From Conus ventricosus (Eukaryota; Mollusca; Gastropoda; Neogastropoda; Conidae): DNA of 64,000 nucleotides. Positions 36,640-51,300 of this stretch are shown piece by piece. Numbering within the stretch: position 1 is the stretch's first letter; every line of letters begins with the position of its first letter. The DNA lies in contig CM031595.1 of the NCBI GenBank assembly GCA_018398815.1, forward strand, positions 141,700,471-141,764,470. The letters are read 5' to 3'. Under the pieces are notes generated by a model. That model did not search any database and had not been told where the DNA came from. It saw only the letters and a program-made list of their open reading frames with translations. A program made the position numbers and the translations under genes.

Positions 36640-37700
36640 GTGGAAGAGTTAAAAATATCTTCCAAGTGGATGAGATTTAATAAGATAAACAGCCAACATC
36701 GCCAGACTCCAACCGTTCTCATACTGGGATTGAAAACACTAGACATAGTCAGCGGAAGCTTGAAGGACTTCCTCTTATCATGAAGAGGCCGAAAGTGATT
36801 TTTTGTACTGTACAGTCAAATAAAAAATGAGGGATATCGAGAGTCTGAACCACATGCACAAGCAGGTGCCGGTTTTAAATACCTACATAACCAACCATTA
36901 ACCCGCAGCCTATGTACAAGGTTACGATTTGGGATTGGCCCGGAGGATTACAACATTTGCTTGTTGGTTTAGTCACATCCCATCTGTGCTTCCGAGCTGA
37001 ATCTTCAAGGTACTGATTCTGTCTTATGCTCCAGATTGAACTTGTCAGAATGTGGATAGCTTCAGATGAAGAAAGAGGGATATCACAATTCAAAACATCA
37101 GATTTATTTCTTGCAGCTTCCTTTGCATAAAAGTCAGCTAAATCATTGCCACGTAAACTGGAGTGTCCTGGGCCCATAACAAAGTTACATTGATACCCGG
37201 GTTATTAGCTGATGAATGTGAAATAAGATCTCACACACCAAGTCTGAACGACTACATTTTGATTGACAATGTAGAGCCGTAAGCGCTGATTTTGAGTCCG
37301 ATAGTATAAAGTATTTGTCTTGTATAACAGGCATGTCAAGTATAAATCTAGTGCTTTCAAAATGGCAAATAACTCTGCTGTAAATATAGAACATCCTTTC
37401 GTAATATGGTATTTCTTTCTAATGCTGAGCGTGGTATTACAAAGGAGCCCCAACATCGGAAGAATCTAAAACAGAACCATCCGTGAAATGTGTAGATAGG
37501 AATCGTATTTCCTATCTATCAAGTCTTTGGCATAGGATGATAGTAACAGAGGATTATCTTTTTTTTTCAGATCTCCGTAAGTGTAAATGATTTCAGCCTG
37601 CTCTGACAACCACGAAGGGTATGAACAACATGGAACCTCGCAATACCATCAAGAGGACAGGTTACAGTTCTGAAATAATGGGGGAAACATAATCACTAGG
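36640..37700 (-). mobile_element. Non-LTR retrotransposon RNase H remnant, copy 3
   Basis: Same order as copy 1: FTAELFAILKALD, SDSKSALTAL, GHSSLRGNDLADFYAKEA and a downstream SSEAIHIL segment. Frame breaks fall at different places from copy 1, as expected for independent indels or sequencing noise. Confidence 0.75.
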
Positions 37701-37762
37701 ACATGTATACCGATTTGTTACGGATCTCTCTTGAAACATACGTACTTCCATCCAGTTCAGTC

Positions 37763-37793
<31 letters not shown>

Positions 37794-38061
37794 CACACAC
37801 ACACACACACACACACGCACGCACGCGCGCGCGCGTGATTATTGAATCTTGGGCAGATGCATTCAATTTTCGCACACTTGTGTACAATATTGTGGCCTTC
37901 ATGTTTCAACCTTGTGGTGACTACCATTTCGATTTCCTCTGCACACCCACATCTTGGTCAAAGTCCTTGGTGACAGCAGACCTGGATCGTCTTTATAGAG
38001 ATGTGGAGATGCCTGCCTGCAGGCTGGAGGATTGAGGATGTAGGAGACTGAGTGGGGGTGT

Positions 38062-38470
38062 GGGGGCCGGAATAGCTCAGTTGTTAGAGCGCTGGACTCG
38101 TGATCCTGGGGTTGCGGGTTTCTAATTTCGGAACAGGGATTTTTCCTCGGAGTTAACATTGGTTCGGGACTCCATTCCCCACACAGTCCTTCGAATAAGA
38201 CTATAAACCGCGGTTCCGTGTGTGAACGCACCCACATCATCTTGCACACACGTAAAAATCCTATCACAACTTTCGGAGGAGAAGACCAGTTTGGCCGTTG
38301 GGTGTGGATGACACGTTACACATAGCATGCACCTTCCGCGAAGATGGAGTATGGCTGCCTTAATAGCGGGATAGAAATGGTCATACATACAAACTCCACT
38401 GCTTGTCTTACAGGCAGTGTCGCAGGAGTATCAGCGTGCGTATGCTGAAAGAAAGAAAGAAAAAAAAAGA
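38062..38470 (+). mobile_element. tRNA-derived SINE, family A copy 3
   Basis: Same site again. One change alters the A-box-like word (TTGGTAGAGC to TTGTTAGAGC). Confidence 0.85.
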
Positions 38471-38474
38471 GTGT

Positions 38475-40158
38475 GGGTGTGAGGAGATGTGGTGATGACT
38501 GCCTCCAGCCTGGAGGATTGAGGATGTGGGGGACTGAGTGGGGGGGGGGGGGGGGGGGTGTTTAAGTGTGGTGATGACTGCTCCAGCCTGGAGGATGGGG
38601 GATTGGGGGGATGAGTGGGTGTGTGAGGAGATGTGGTTGATGACTGCCTCCAGCTGGAGGATTGAGGATGTGGGGGCTGAATGGGGGGGCGGGGTGAGGA
38701 GATGTGGTGATGACTGCCTCCAGCCTGGAGGATTGAGGATGTGGGGGACTGAATGGGGGGGGGGGTGAGGAGTGTGGTGATGACTGCCTCAGCTGGAGGA
38801 TGAGGATGTGGGGGGACGAATGGGGGGGGGGGGGGGGGGGGAGGAGATGTGGTGATGACTGCCTCCAGCCTGGAGGATTGAGGATGTGGGGGGACTGAGT
38901 GGGGGTGTGAGGAGATGTGGTGATGACTGCTCCAGCCTGGAGGATTGAGGATGGGGGGGGACTGAGAGGGGTGGGTGGGTGGGTGAGGAGATGTGGTGAT
39001 GACTGCCTCCGCCTGGAGGATTGAGGATGTGGGGGACTGAGTGGGGGGGGGGGGGGGGGGTGAGGAGATGTGGTGATGACTGCCTCCAGCCTGGAGGATT
39101 GAGGATGTGGGGGACTGAGTGGGGGGGGGTGGTGGTGGTGAGGAGATGTGGTGATGACTGCCTCCGGGACTGGAGGATTGAGGATGTGGGGGACGAGTGG
39201 GGGTGTGAGATGTGGTGATGACTGCCTCCAGCCTGGAGGATTGAGGATGTGGGAGACTGAGTGGGGGTGTGAGATGTGGTGATGACTGCCCCCACCCTGG
39301 AGGATTGAGGATGTGGGGGACTGAGTGGGGGTGTGAGATGTGGTGATGACTGCCTCCAGACTGAAGGATTGAGGATGTGGGGGACTGAGTGGGGGTGTGA
39401 GATGTGGTGATGACTGCCTCCAGACTGAAGGATTGAGGATGTGGGGGGCTGAGTGGGGGTGTGAGGAGAGGGGGTGATGACTGCCTCCAGCCTGGAGGAT
39501 TGAGGATGTGGGGGATGAGTGGGGGGGGGGGGGGGGTGGAGATGTGGTGATGACTGCCTCCAGACTGGAGGATTGAGGATGTGGGAGACTGAGTGGGTGT
39601 GTGAGATGTGGTGATGCCTCCTCCAGACTGGAGGATTGAGGATGTGGGGGACTGAGTGGGGGTGTGAGGAGATGTGGTGATGACTGCCTCCAGCCTGGAG
39701 GATTGAGGATGTGGGAGACTGAGTGGGGGGTGAGGAGATGTGGTGATGACTGCCTCCAGACTGGAGGATTGAGGATGTGGGGGACTGAGTGGGGGTGTGA
39801 GATGTGTGCCTCCTCCAGGCTGGGGATTGAGGATGTGGGGGACTGAGTGGGGGTGTGAGGAGATGTGGTGATGCCTGCCTCCAGCCTGGAGGATTGAGGA
39901 TGTGGGGGATGAGTGGGGGTGTGAGGAGATGTGGTGATGACTGCCTCCAGCCTGGAGGATTGAGGATGTGGGGGACTGAGTGGGGGTTGTGAGGAGATGT
40001 GGTGATGCCTCCCCAGGCTGGAGGATTGAGGATGTGGGAGACTGAGTGGGGGTGTGATGAGATGTGGTGATGCCTCTCCAGGCTGGAGGATTGAGGATGT
40101 GGGGGACTGAGTGGGGGTGTGAGGAGATGTGGTGATGCCTCCCCAGGCTGGAGGATTG
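38475..40158. repeat. ~66-bp minisatellite, copy 3
   Basis: About 26 units; several variant units present in the other copies are missing or reordered, so this array changed length after duplication. Confidence 0.95.
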
Positions 40159-40235
40159 ACCTATTTATTAAAAAAGAAAGGCTGAGAAAAACTAGGAATG
40201 AAAGAAAGAGGGGAAAAAAAGAACAGAAGTAAAGA

Positions 40236-40706
40236 AAGAAAAGCCTCATTGAAATGTTTGGTTAGTACTATATCGCAAATCATTTCAGAAAGAAAGAAAA
40301 GCCTCATTGAAATGTTTGGTTAGTACTATATCGCAAATCATTTCAGAAAGAAAGGAAAGCCTCATTGAAATGTTTGGTTAGTACTATATCGCAAATCATT
40401 TCAGAAAGAAAGGAAAGCCTCATTGAAATGTTTGGTTAGTATCTATATCGCAAATCATTTCAGAAAGAAAGGAAAGCCTCATTGAAATGTTTGGTTAGTA
40501 CTATATCGCAAATCATTTCAGAAAGAAAGGAAAGCCTCATTGAAATGTTTGGTTAGTACTATATCGCAAATCATTTCAGAAAGAAAGGAAACCCTCATTG
40601 AAATGTTTGGTTAGTACTATATCGCAAATCATTTCAGAAAGAAAGGAAAGCCTCATTGAAATGTTTGGTTAGTACTATATCGCAAATCATTTCAGAAAGA
40701 AAGGAG
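40236..40706. repeat. ~58-bp tandem repeat, copy 3 (about 8 units)
   Basis: Same unit, very uniform. No spacers are present, so this is not a CRISPR array. Confidence 0.95.
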
Positions 40707-41345
40707 GGGCGAAATAAATGAAAGGAAGAAAAGAAATAAAGAAACAAAATATAAGTTTTTAAAAAATTCTAGCAAACCGCCTGGAACTGATCAATGATTT
40801 CCAGTTCTACATTATTTTACCTCAAGTTGTAACATCTATCCTCTAGATCTATAAATATTTCCTTCCAAGCAATAATGTCTATCTTCATTCTCTCCATTTA
40901 CACAAAGATGAAGTCAAAATAATCACATGATTCTGAAATTCTTTTATTATGAATTTTCTTTTTACCTGGAAAAAAAATCCACCAATAATCATGTAAACAT
41001 CACGACGAAATGAGTCATGATCACTGTGAACCATATATTGTTAGCTGTGCCAGAAATGTTAGTTTGTGCCAGGAATAGCATTTTTGCACATTATATATAC
41101 CGCTATCATTAAAGCTTTTCTCTCTCACACACACACACACACCACACATAATATATGCTAAAATACACACAACCCTACACACACACATCAAGAAAACACA
41201 CATACACATACCCCTTACTGCCTTCACTTCAAAACTGGCAAGTACTGTTCCATCACAATCTGACAATCTTCTCTTAATCAAAATGCAGATTAGTATATGC
41301 ACTGCATTCTAATCGCCAATCACATTATCACAACATACACATTAC

Positions 41346-44300
41346 AGTAATTTCCCTTCAGAATGTTCAAACAGTAAATTTTTTTCACTACATGTAATAA
41401 AATACAGCACCTATTTCTGACAAATCCTTTGGATTTAAACTGCATAACAACAACCTTTCGGGGCCACTGCTGGAAGATCTTCATTTGTGCGTAAATAATG
41501 CTCACACACGAAAGCCAGCTCTGTATGCAATGCAAGGGTACACTTTTAAAATCTGAAAAAAAGAAAATGAGGCAGGGGTCCAGGGGCCGCCCAGGCCCGG
41601 GCGGGGAAAACTTTTTCTACCAGCACAATGGTGCGACGTAGGCTAACAAAGATCGCTGGACCTGTATCGTCTTCAACGACAGAGAACGCTTCCTCATTTC
41701 CGGAAAAGAGTGGCACCTATGGCAATGGTCAGTGAAATGCTACAGGTTACAAAACGAAATAATTGTAAACTGAATCAAGGATCACCTGATTCACAGTCAA
41801 CTGACTTACTAACACACACCATTTTTTGAGTCATGCTTGAAATGGACACAAAACTCACTGAATGTAAGATTATCTACACATGCACATATGAATAAAGCTT
41901 ATTAGTCACTATAATTCTTATCTACACTAAAGCATCAGGTTCAATACTTTCTTGAAGAAGATAAAGCTACAAAAGAGGATAGAACCAGAATTTGTACATG
42001 CATATGATTGTAAAGGGTGCATCCTTTAAAAGAATATGGCATACCTAAAATGGCTTGGAGAAAATAACATTACTCTCGCATTTCATAATGCTCACTTTGA
42101 ATGGATACACATAAAGTTCACATAAACAGAAATCTGATCACTGCACAAACACATAAGTGTTAAATGTACACCCGATAGACTAACACAGAAAAGACAAAAT
42201 CCCACATTGTGACACAAATGTGATACACTCATTCCCATGAATTTCTTTCAGCATTCTAGCTGTCAATTAGGTATTGATCAGCACCATCAGAAAGACTTAT
42301 GTATAGGCCTACTGGCAATGGAAACTTCCTTACTTTTCCTTTCGACTAGAAAGGCCAATTTTTAGCAACTGCTCAAAGGTCGTTTCCACTGCATGTCGAC
42401 CCAATCCAAGTTGTGGCTACAATATATTTTATAAGCATTTTTCCTCTATTCAAACATGACAAGTCAGGCATGCATGACACACTCATTGGTCAGAGTTTTA
42501 CACACAAATTTGGATTTAAAATGAGTTTGATGAATGTTTCATAACTGACAGTGAATCATTTTAAATGAGCAAGACACAGGCACTTGTATTTTCACACTTT
42601 TTAAAAGAAAAAGAAACAGAATTGGAAAGTGGTGCTTTTTCCTATGCTTCTGCAGGGTGATCTTTTATTTTTTATAAATTTAACAGACTTGTGCAACATT
42701 TTCTTTGTAGCAATAACACAAGATCCACCAGTACTAAATCATGAAATATTGTGCAGTACTGTAAGAATATTTTTCTAAAGCACACGCGCACACACACAAA
42801 TCACAAATAAAATTAATACTTGAAAATACCTACAACTTTTGTCTCTAAAAACTTGACATTTCTGCCTTGGTATAAAAGAGTAGTTTCTGAGCAAAAGATA
42901 CCAAATTTAGTACCTGACAAAGTCTCAGCAGTGCACACCAGCTGTACTGGTGCAGTGTGGACAAACAGTGCTGAAAGAGTTAAAGCAGTGGACACATCTG
43001 ATCTACAGGTGCATATAATGAATATGGAAGTGAGTGGAACTGGACACAACCTGCAGAACTGACCACATCAACACAGACACCTTATAATCCTTGCCAACTG
43101 TTGCAGTCTTTCCGATTGGTTTAGCACATTCACTTAAAAAAAACAAAAAAAAACCCATGTCAGTTATGATGAATAGAACATTTTTATAAAAAAAAACTAC
43201 TGACTAACGCACCACAGGCAGGCAGTGGCCATTCAGTGTTTTAAAACCTAATTTGATTCATTGCCAAATAACGGCAACACGTTTGACATGTTGATTGATT
43301 GTGACAAGAGACAAAAAAAAAGAAGCAAAAACTCTCTATAACAATGTAAAATGGGTGAATGGACCACAAACCCACACATAAAACACACAAACCCTGGGGC
43401 AACGGTTAAAAAAAGTAGAAATTGTGAAAAAATTTTAAGAGGGGACACAGACAAGGGAAAATGTCCAGTACATTTCCTAAAGGAGGAGTTCCCCTACATA
43501 GATGCCCTAAAATGAAGGGCAGCAATTTCTACGACTGACGAAATTCATAAACCAATTAGAATACTGGCTCTCACACCTTAGTTATACCCTTAAAGCTGTC
43601 CCCAAAATTAACACAATAACCTGTGAAAGTGGGGACATCTTTTAAAAGCCTTGCTCTTTAAACTCACTCAATACCTTTGCCACTCACACTCAGCTCCCTC
43701 AGGAATAAATGATATGAGCATGGAAGTATATTTAGGAGAAAAAAAAGATGTCATTTTCCAAGCCTGCACACCCACTGTTGCCTTCATTCATCCTTAATGC
43801 TACTAAATCAACAAACTAGCATTACTGTTTTACATCCAAGTCAGTCTGCAATAACTTATTCTCTTTATTTTGATATTTGCATAAACTATATTGCCATATT
43901 CATAGAAGTCAACCGTTATTTAGGGGCATGTATGCATATACGACAACGTCAATAAGTAAATTCACACAATGAAATGAACAGCGGTCAGACAACCAATACA
44001 TACATCTCTACTTGTGCTTCATTATTAAAGCTAATAACAACAAGAAGACAGCCATCAAAGACAATGGCAATGTGCACATTTAGCCAATGAAATTAAAAGC
44101 AGGTCACACAACAATATATACATCTGTACTTGTGCTTCACTATTAAGCTAAACAAAAAAACACAGCCATCAAAGCTTGAAACAAGCACTCTTGGATGATA
44201 CTAAGGATGATAAAGTTTACACACATACACACACCTCAGAGTAACATGACATGCAGTCAAAAGCTGAAGAGAAATGAAAGGTGGAAGAAGGGGATTTGAG

Positions 44301-45233
44301 GATGCAATAATGGAATGTCGGTCATAAGCCCCTTTCTATTCCATTCTTCCAACAATTCAAATGAAACGAACACAAAAAGAGTATTGAAATTAAAGGTATG
44401 GATATTCTGGTGTTGTGGAAGAAAACCCAAAACCCAATGGTAAATGAAACTTGATGTTTCGCTGGCATCGCAAAAATGATAACGAGGTGGCCCTGAGATC
44501 ACACAAGTTGTGTCCATGTGAACAAATAAGAGGTTGAAAATGCAAGGATGATTTGGTGTCATGACTCAAAAATGGTCAGAAATATAAGACTACCCGGGAC
44601 AGAAACTACCCACGCTAACCACTTTGATTCCAAAGGCATTATGCTGACCCTAAAACACAATGCAAAAAAGACTTTTACAGTGACCCTTGAACCAACTGAA
44701 AATAAAAGATCTTATGTACTTAAAACTGACCCTTAAAAAACAAAGTGATAATGACAGCAATTCTAAGGACATTACGATGTCCTTATATGAAAAGTGACAA
44801 TGACAGCTACCCTTTAAAGACTTTTAGTCATCCTGGAGACAAAGTGACATAGACACTGACACTAATGATTCTACCACGACTTTGAAAACAAAATGACAAT
44901 GACATTGGTCAAAAAGACAATTACAGTGAACTCAAAAATAAGGCAAAATGACACTGATCCAAAGAGATGACAGCGACCTTGGAGACAAAAATCACAATGA
45001 CAGACGCTAGAAAAATTATCCTGGGTATAGCATCGCGTGACAAAGTTCACAATCAGCGTTTAACGAAGTCTATGGGAAAGCACTATCTGCGGCTCAGTTT
45101 TACACACTTGGGGATCCTTTGACACAAGGTGGTGGGTAATAGTGCTGGACTTGTGCAGTGACTACGTCCTTTTTTCAGTCTTTGACATTAAAAGGTCCGT
45201 CTTTGATGGAGATTTTCATCTTCCACAGCACAC
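41346..45233. other. Non-coding stretch downstream of AP5Z1
   Basis: AT-rich, no domain-bearing exon on either strand. Minus-strand AATAAA words occur near 43865 and 42667 and could serve as polyadenylation signals for AP5Z1, but none is decisive. At about 44700-45000 a degraded repeat of GACAAAGTGACAATGACAG-type units is visible. Confidence 0.5.
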
Positions 45234-45306
45234 TCAGGAGTTGAAGGACAGCATGGGTTGTAGCCCTCTGACCATCGTGGCAAGGGAGTTACTGTCTCTG
45301 TGCCAA
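45234..45306 (-). CDS. AP5Z1: AP5Z1 last exon
   Basis: 73 bp: acceptor GTCAAACAG, then WHRDSNSLATMVRGLQPMLS and FNS, stop TGA. Matches the human C-terminal YHRDANTALPLALRTV region. Its first base completes Ser with AG from the previous exon, so the junction is in phase. Confidence 0.9.
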
Positions 45307-48300
45307 CTGTTTGACCAAAAAAAAAATGTTTTCAGTGTGGTCCCGTCACTTAGTTTTGTGTGGGTGTGTGTGTGTGATAAGACAAGAAACTTTACGACAA
45401 AAAACCCCATTGCGAAAACATCAAAATAAAAAAAAAACGTTCTTTTATAAATAAATCCATGATACATGATTTACTTTAACAGACAACGCAGACAGACACA
45501 ACCTTATGTGCATTAAACACAACATAGATTTCATCAACATACAAAAAAAACTATATGCATTTACCCATCACATAAGAAACTTTAAAACACACACAAACAC
45601 ATGCTTGCTAAAAGCACACCTTTACACACGCACGCACACACACACACACACACCCCACACACCACACACACACACCACACACACACACATACAGAGCATT
45701 CACTGAGACCAGCTTACCTTCCAGAGTGATGTCGCAGGGGATTGAGCACAGTCACAGCAAACTGCACACATGCAAACCCGGTTAATGCAGGCGTGATATA
45801 CAGCATGTATTGCCATACACACAGATAAGAGACAAAGAAAACTGAGATAACAAGCATGCCATTGGTAACACTTGCACAGAAATCTGCAGGCAGGAACACT
45901 TGCCATATGTATCTTTTAAATCAGGATGTTTTCGTTCACACAAAAAATCTCAGTTGTGAGTGTAGAAGGTCAGGGTATTCAGGCAGTATGGAAAGCAGCA
46001 AGACGCACACTTCGACTCACCTGGAAACTTAAGCAATTAAAGGGACACCTTTGACATTTGTAGTAACCAATGATATCCTTGTGGACACAGGGACTGGGGA
46101 GGAGTGGAAAGTGGGGGAAAGCGAGGAGAGGAGGGTTGGATGCAGAAAAGATGGAGGGGGGGGGGGGGGGCGGAAGGAAAACAAACACAGGCATTTATGA
46201 GCAATAAAAGGGCATTCAGTACTCATCTCCGCACTTGGAACAGAGCAAGGTATTGGCTCAGGTAGAAAGGTAATCATTAGGGGCACAGGAAAGATGTTCA
46301 TTTGGTCAGATGGAGCCCCATCAGCACAGATGGGGACTGCAGAAGCAGCGATCCAGGCACTCACTTGGGCATCTGCAGCAGGTTGATGTGCTCCTGTGCT
46401 GAGGTGGCCAGCGCCTCCTGAGCCAGGGGGTCCTGGGTCAGCGTGAAGTGTTGCTTGGCCACTTTGGTCGGCACAGGATGGCACGGGGAATCAGACCCTG
46501 ACGACGACTTGACAGCTGTCAGCATGACATTTAACCATAACACTTGGGTTTAGTTAATAACCATAAAAATCCTTTAAAAAAAAAAAACCCATGACAGCAT
46601 TCTATTTTAAAAACAACAATCTACCTCATCAAAGACTTTACACAAATGTTTGTCATTGCACTCATATGTTAACTATATCCTTGGCATGGCAATGCGAACT
46701 TTATTTTCTGCATGGCAAACTAAATTGTTGCTTATCTTTGCCATGTCTCACACAACTTTACCATGGCAGACACAAACCATTACACATATCTTTTGCTTGC
46801 AAAACCAAATAACACTACAGAACCTTTCCCATAACAGACACATACATATTTAACATATGTTTGCATGGTGGACACAAACCACTGCACACACTTTTGCCAT
46901 GGAAAACAAAACATCAACATTCGACTTTTGCCATGGAAAACAAAACATCACACATTCGCCCAACATGGAAAACAAGACATACACATGTACAGCTTTCCCA
47001 TGGCGATACAAACCATTATACACACCTTTCAGTGTCAGGCATTAAACCTTTAAATGTACCTTCGCCAAGGCAGAAACTAACCATGAACATACATATTCCA
47101 CGCAGACACAAACCAGTACTTTACACCTTGTCAGGCAGTCACCCCACTGCTGTAAATGCCTCTCCCAAGACAAACAACCTTTACAAATATTTTTGCAATT
47201 TACAGGCACAAACCATAACACACATCTTTACATGGCAAACATGCCAATAAATTTTGCCATGGTACAGTATATGATTGCCAAACATTATAGGACCTTTGCC
47301 AATCACATTTTGTTAACACTGACAGAACCAAACCATTACACAACCTGTGCCATGGCAGACACAAACCCTTACAGATACCTTTGCCATTACATATATGTTA
47401 ACATGACTGAAACAAACCATTTCAAGACATACCTTCACAATGGCGATGTACCACACCACACACACCTTTGCCTGATGTCCAGACCACATTACACCCACAC
47501 CTTTGCCCTGGCTGACATACCGCATTACACACCCTTTGCCTATCCAGGCCAATTTACATTACACCTTTGCCACACAACAAAAACCTTTGCAATGATGTAC
47601 AGGACACACCACATACACAGCTTTACCATGGCTGAATAGTACACTGCAAAATACCTTTGCCATGACATACAGGCCCTTTCACATACACACCTTTGCCAGA
47701 CATACAGGCACTTACACATACAGCTTTGCCATGACATACAGGCCACTTTACACATACACAGCTTTACCATGGCTGACATAGTACACTGCACATACCTTTG
47801 CCATGAATACAGGCCACTTTTTCACATACACCCGCTTTGCCATGACATACAGGCCACTTTACACATACACAGCTTTGCCATGACAACAGGCCACATTACA
47901 CATACCCGCTTTGCCATGACATACAGGCCACATTACACATACACAGCTTTGCCATGCATCAGGCCACATTACACATACACAGCTTTGCCATGGCTGACAT
48001 ACCACCCTACACACCTTTGCCAGATATACAGGCCACTTTACACATCACACCTTTGCCATGGCCGACATACCACACCCTACACACCTTTGCCAGGGTATAC
48101 AGGCCCTTTACACATACACACCTTTGCCATTTACATACAGGCACTTTACACACACACTTTGCCATGGCCGACATACCACACCCACACACCTTTGCCAGGG
48201 TATACAGGCCACTTTACACATACACACCTTTGGGCCCTGATATACAGGCCACTTTACACACACCTTTGCCTGGTTGACATACCACACTACACACACATTT

Positions 48301-51300
48301 GCCATGATGTCCAGACCACATTACACATAAAACACCTTGCCATGGCTCACGTATCACACTACATACACCTCTGCCTGACATACAGACCACATTACAATAC
48401 ACCCTTTGCCATGGGTGACATGCCACACTACACACACATTTGCCATCATGTCCAGACCATTTTACACATACACCCTTTGCCCTGGCTGACATGCCACACT
48501 ACAACACATTTGCCATCATGTCCAGACCATATTACAAATACACACCTTGCCATGGCTGACATGCCACATACACACACATTTGCCATCATGTCCAGCCATA
48601 TTACACATACACACCTTTGCCATGGCTGACATTTCCACACTACACACACATTTGCCATCATGTCCAGACCATATTACACATACACACCTTTGCCATGGTG
48701 ACATGAGGTGACAAAGGATCTTTGGCGCTGGCCGATATTCCTCCCCCACAGCATGTTTCCACACACCTCATAGGTCACGATCTCCAGCATGTCAAAGTAC
48801 TGACCAATCAGCTCTGGCGTACAGCCCTGGGTATGCTGCGATTGAGGCGTACTCCCCGATGCAATAGATCTGTCCACAGAAAATGTACCACTCCGATTTT
48901 CAATGGAAACCCCTCAGCAACAACCTTGAAAACATCACAGAAAACAGGTCTCTGTACATAGTGGTCTTTCAGGGAAGCAAAATAACAGGCAGTAACACAT
49001 ACAGGTAAACCCAATTGAAAACTTGCGCGCGCACACACACCCCACACACACACACACACACAGGCTACTGGTGGAATAGGAAGCGATTAGTCTGAAGAGG
49101 TTCAAACTTGCTCTTCTTCACAGTGGAGAGAAATGATCCATCACAGATTTTTTTTTTTTTTTGGGGGGGGGGAGGGGGGGGGGGGGGTCATTGTGAGGGT
49201 ACTGTTGCACTGAGAAGTTGTTCAAGGATGTTCCACTGTCCTGTCAATGTCACCTCTTTGATCTCACAGTCCTTGAAGCGGTCATCCTCTTTCTTCCCGC
49301 ATGGCTGTTCATTCCTCATTTTAGAGCATTAGCTCAAGTATGGGTTTTCACAGAAACATGCACATCAACGATGCATGTAACCCTGTAGACATGCACCCAA
49401 AATAAACAAGAGACATGTACACAGAAACAGAGTCAGTATAATATATACACAAATACAGATTTAGACTGCACACAAAATATACTCAATCCACACCCCACAC
49501 ACAAACAAAATATCGATACACATTCACCCAAATACATATGCAAACACTGACCAGATTTCCGTAGAGGTTGGTTGTCCCTGCATTTTTGGAAGTGATGTTT
49601 AAGGAACTCTGTGATGTCACCAATGCTTGCACCATGATGGATGGTACTTCTCAATCAGCATCAATAGTTCTTCCCAAGGATCCCGCGCAGCATCATAAAA
49701 TGAAGGGTCCTTTGTGCAGTGCCACATCCTGAACAATGATCTAAAGCATGGTTAGTCATAAAGTAACATGGAAAAAAAAGTGTTGTCTTGAAAATTTTGA
49801 GGCAATGTTAAAGGTTGGATTTAGCTCCTTCTCTTCCATTTTCATCTCCTTTTTTTTTCAAAAATTTTTTTTTTTTTTCAGGGACATTTTCATTGTCTCG
49901 GGTAATATTCCACCCAAATAAGTACTGTTTGGACATGTAAGTATGCAAAAAATTTCTACGCCATACAAACATGTATGCATATATGTAAACATGAAGGCAC
50001 ATAAAAAGAAGTAGCAAAAGAGTCACAATGTTACAGAAGCGTTCGAGAAAAATTCCCTTAAAACAATTCCAATTAACATTAGACGACTATGCATTAAATT
50101 CTCCATCTGAAACAAGAGCACAAAAGTCAAGAAAGTCACAAAAAGGAAGGAATTTACGGGTATTTCTTGCAGGGTAGCAATATTTTCTATGCAACGCAAG
50201 ACATATGGCAGTGAGCTCCAGACAGTGTACAGAAAAGGAAAAGAAACATCCAGCTCTGCAAAACTAACAGTTGCATTTTTGTACACTATCACGTGCATCA
50301 GTCAAGTTTGCAACATCTCGTTTAGCTATCCTAAGAGGCAGAAACCCACAAAAAGCCGATTAAAAACATACACCATACACACACACAAAACACCGAGAGA
50401 ATAGTGGCAGGAGAAGCAGTGGTCAGAGAGATGCAGGGGTAAAATCATTTCCTGCAACAGATGACCGACAATCACGCAAAAACCAAGGATCACATGATGA
50501 CATCAGCCTTAAAGTCAGCCAGGTCAAGAGCAGACCCGACCTTTCCAATATGGCTGGGACTATCTGTGCCCCGAAACTCTCTTCTGCTTCTTCACGGATC
50601 ACCTGAAACCCCGCCTGCACACAACACACAGACATCATCTCCCGTATAAAAACCCTTCTTGAATCAATGCCCGCATGCACCACACAGACATCATCTACTG
50701 TATAGAACACCTGGGGAAAGACCACATGCCCACTACAAAGACATCACTCAATGTCCCGAACACCTGGAACCATCCCTGTACACAATACACAGACATCATC
50801 CAATGAATACAAACAGCCTACAGGTTTCTAGTAAAACCAATACACAAAACAGGCTAACAAAAATAAAAAGGTCAACAAATGACAGAAAAAACTAAAACAA
50901 AGTAACAATTTAACATACACAGAATGCAAAAGGGAATACCCTAAGATAAGGGAGAGAGAAACCCCCCATAAGATGAACTGCATAACTAGGATTATCTCAC
51001 TTCTGAGGCCAAACGCTTTTCCTCAAGGGACATTCAGGACTACAAAACGAATAATCATTTCAAGTACTAATGTCATCTGCTCTATTCCCGACTTTCTCCT
51101 CCTCAGATATTAGACAGTGAGGGAGGTGAATATTTAACAAAGCCCTGTAAACTCAGTAAGGTCAAACACCGACAAGGTGGGGGTTTTAACCTTTTACCTA
51201 CATTTTTAATTTTAAAGATACAAACTTCCAACCTGATCTTTTTTTAAGCATGCTAATCAAAGTACTGAAACTTGGGAACTATTGAAAACAAAACCAGAAC

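Larger units (their letters stand above)
34218..41345. repeat. Outer tandem segmental duplication, copy 2
   Basis: Matches 22606 to about 29590, then 33585-34217. Its right end CACATTAC is followed by unique AGTAATTTCCC, whereas after copy 1 the same CACATTAC joins the start of copy 2, which fixes both breakpoints. Confidence 0.85.

Noticed and set aside
40236..40706. Regular 58-bp repeats as a possible CRISPR array
   Set aside because: Units are contiguous with no spacers, and the genome is eukaryotic.
49250..49315. Possible AP5Z1 exon reading NEQPCGKKEDDRFKDC
   Set aside because: The flanking exons join in phase without it and the human spacing leaves no room.
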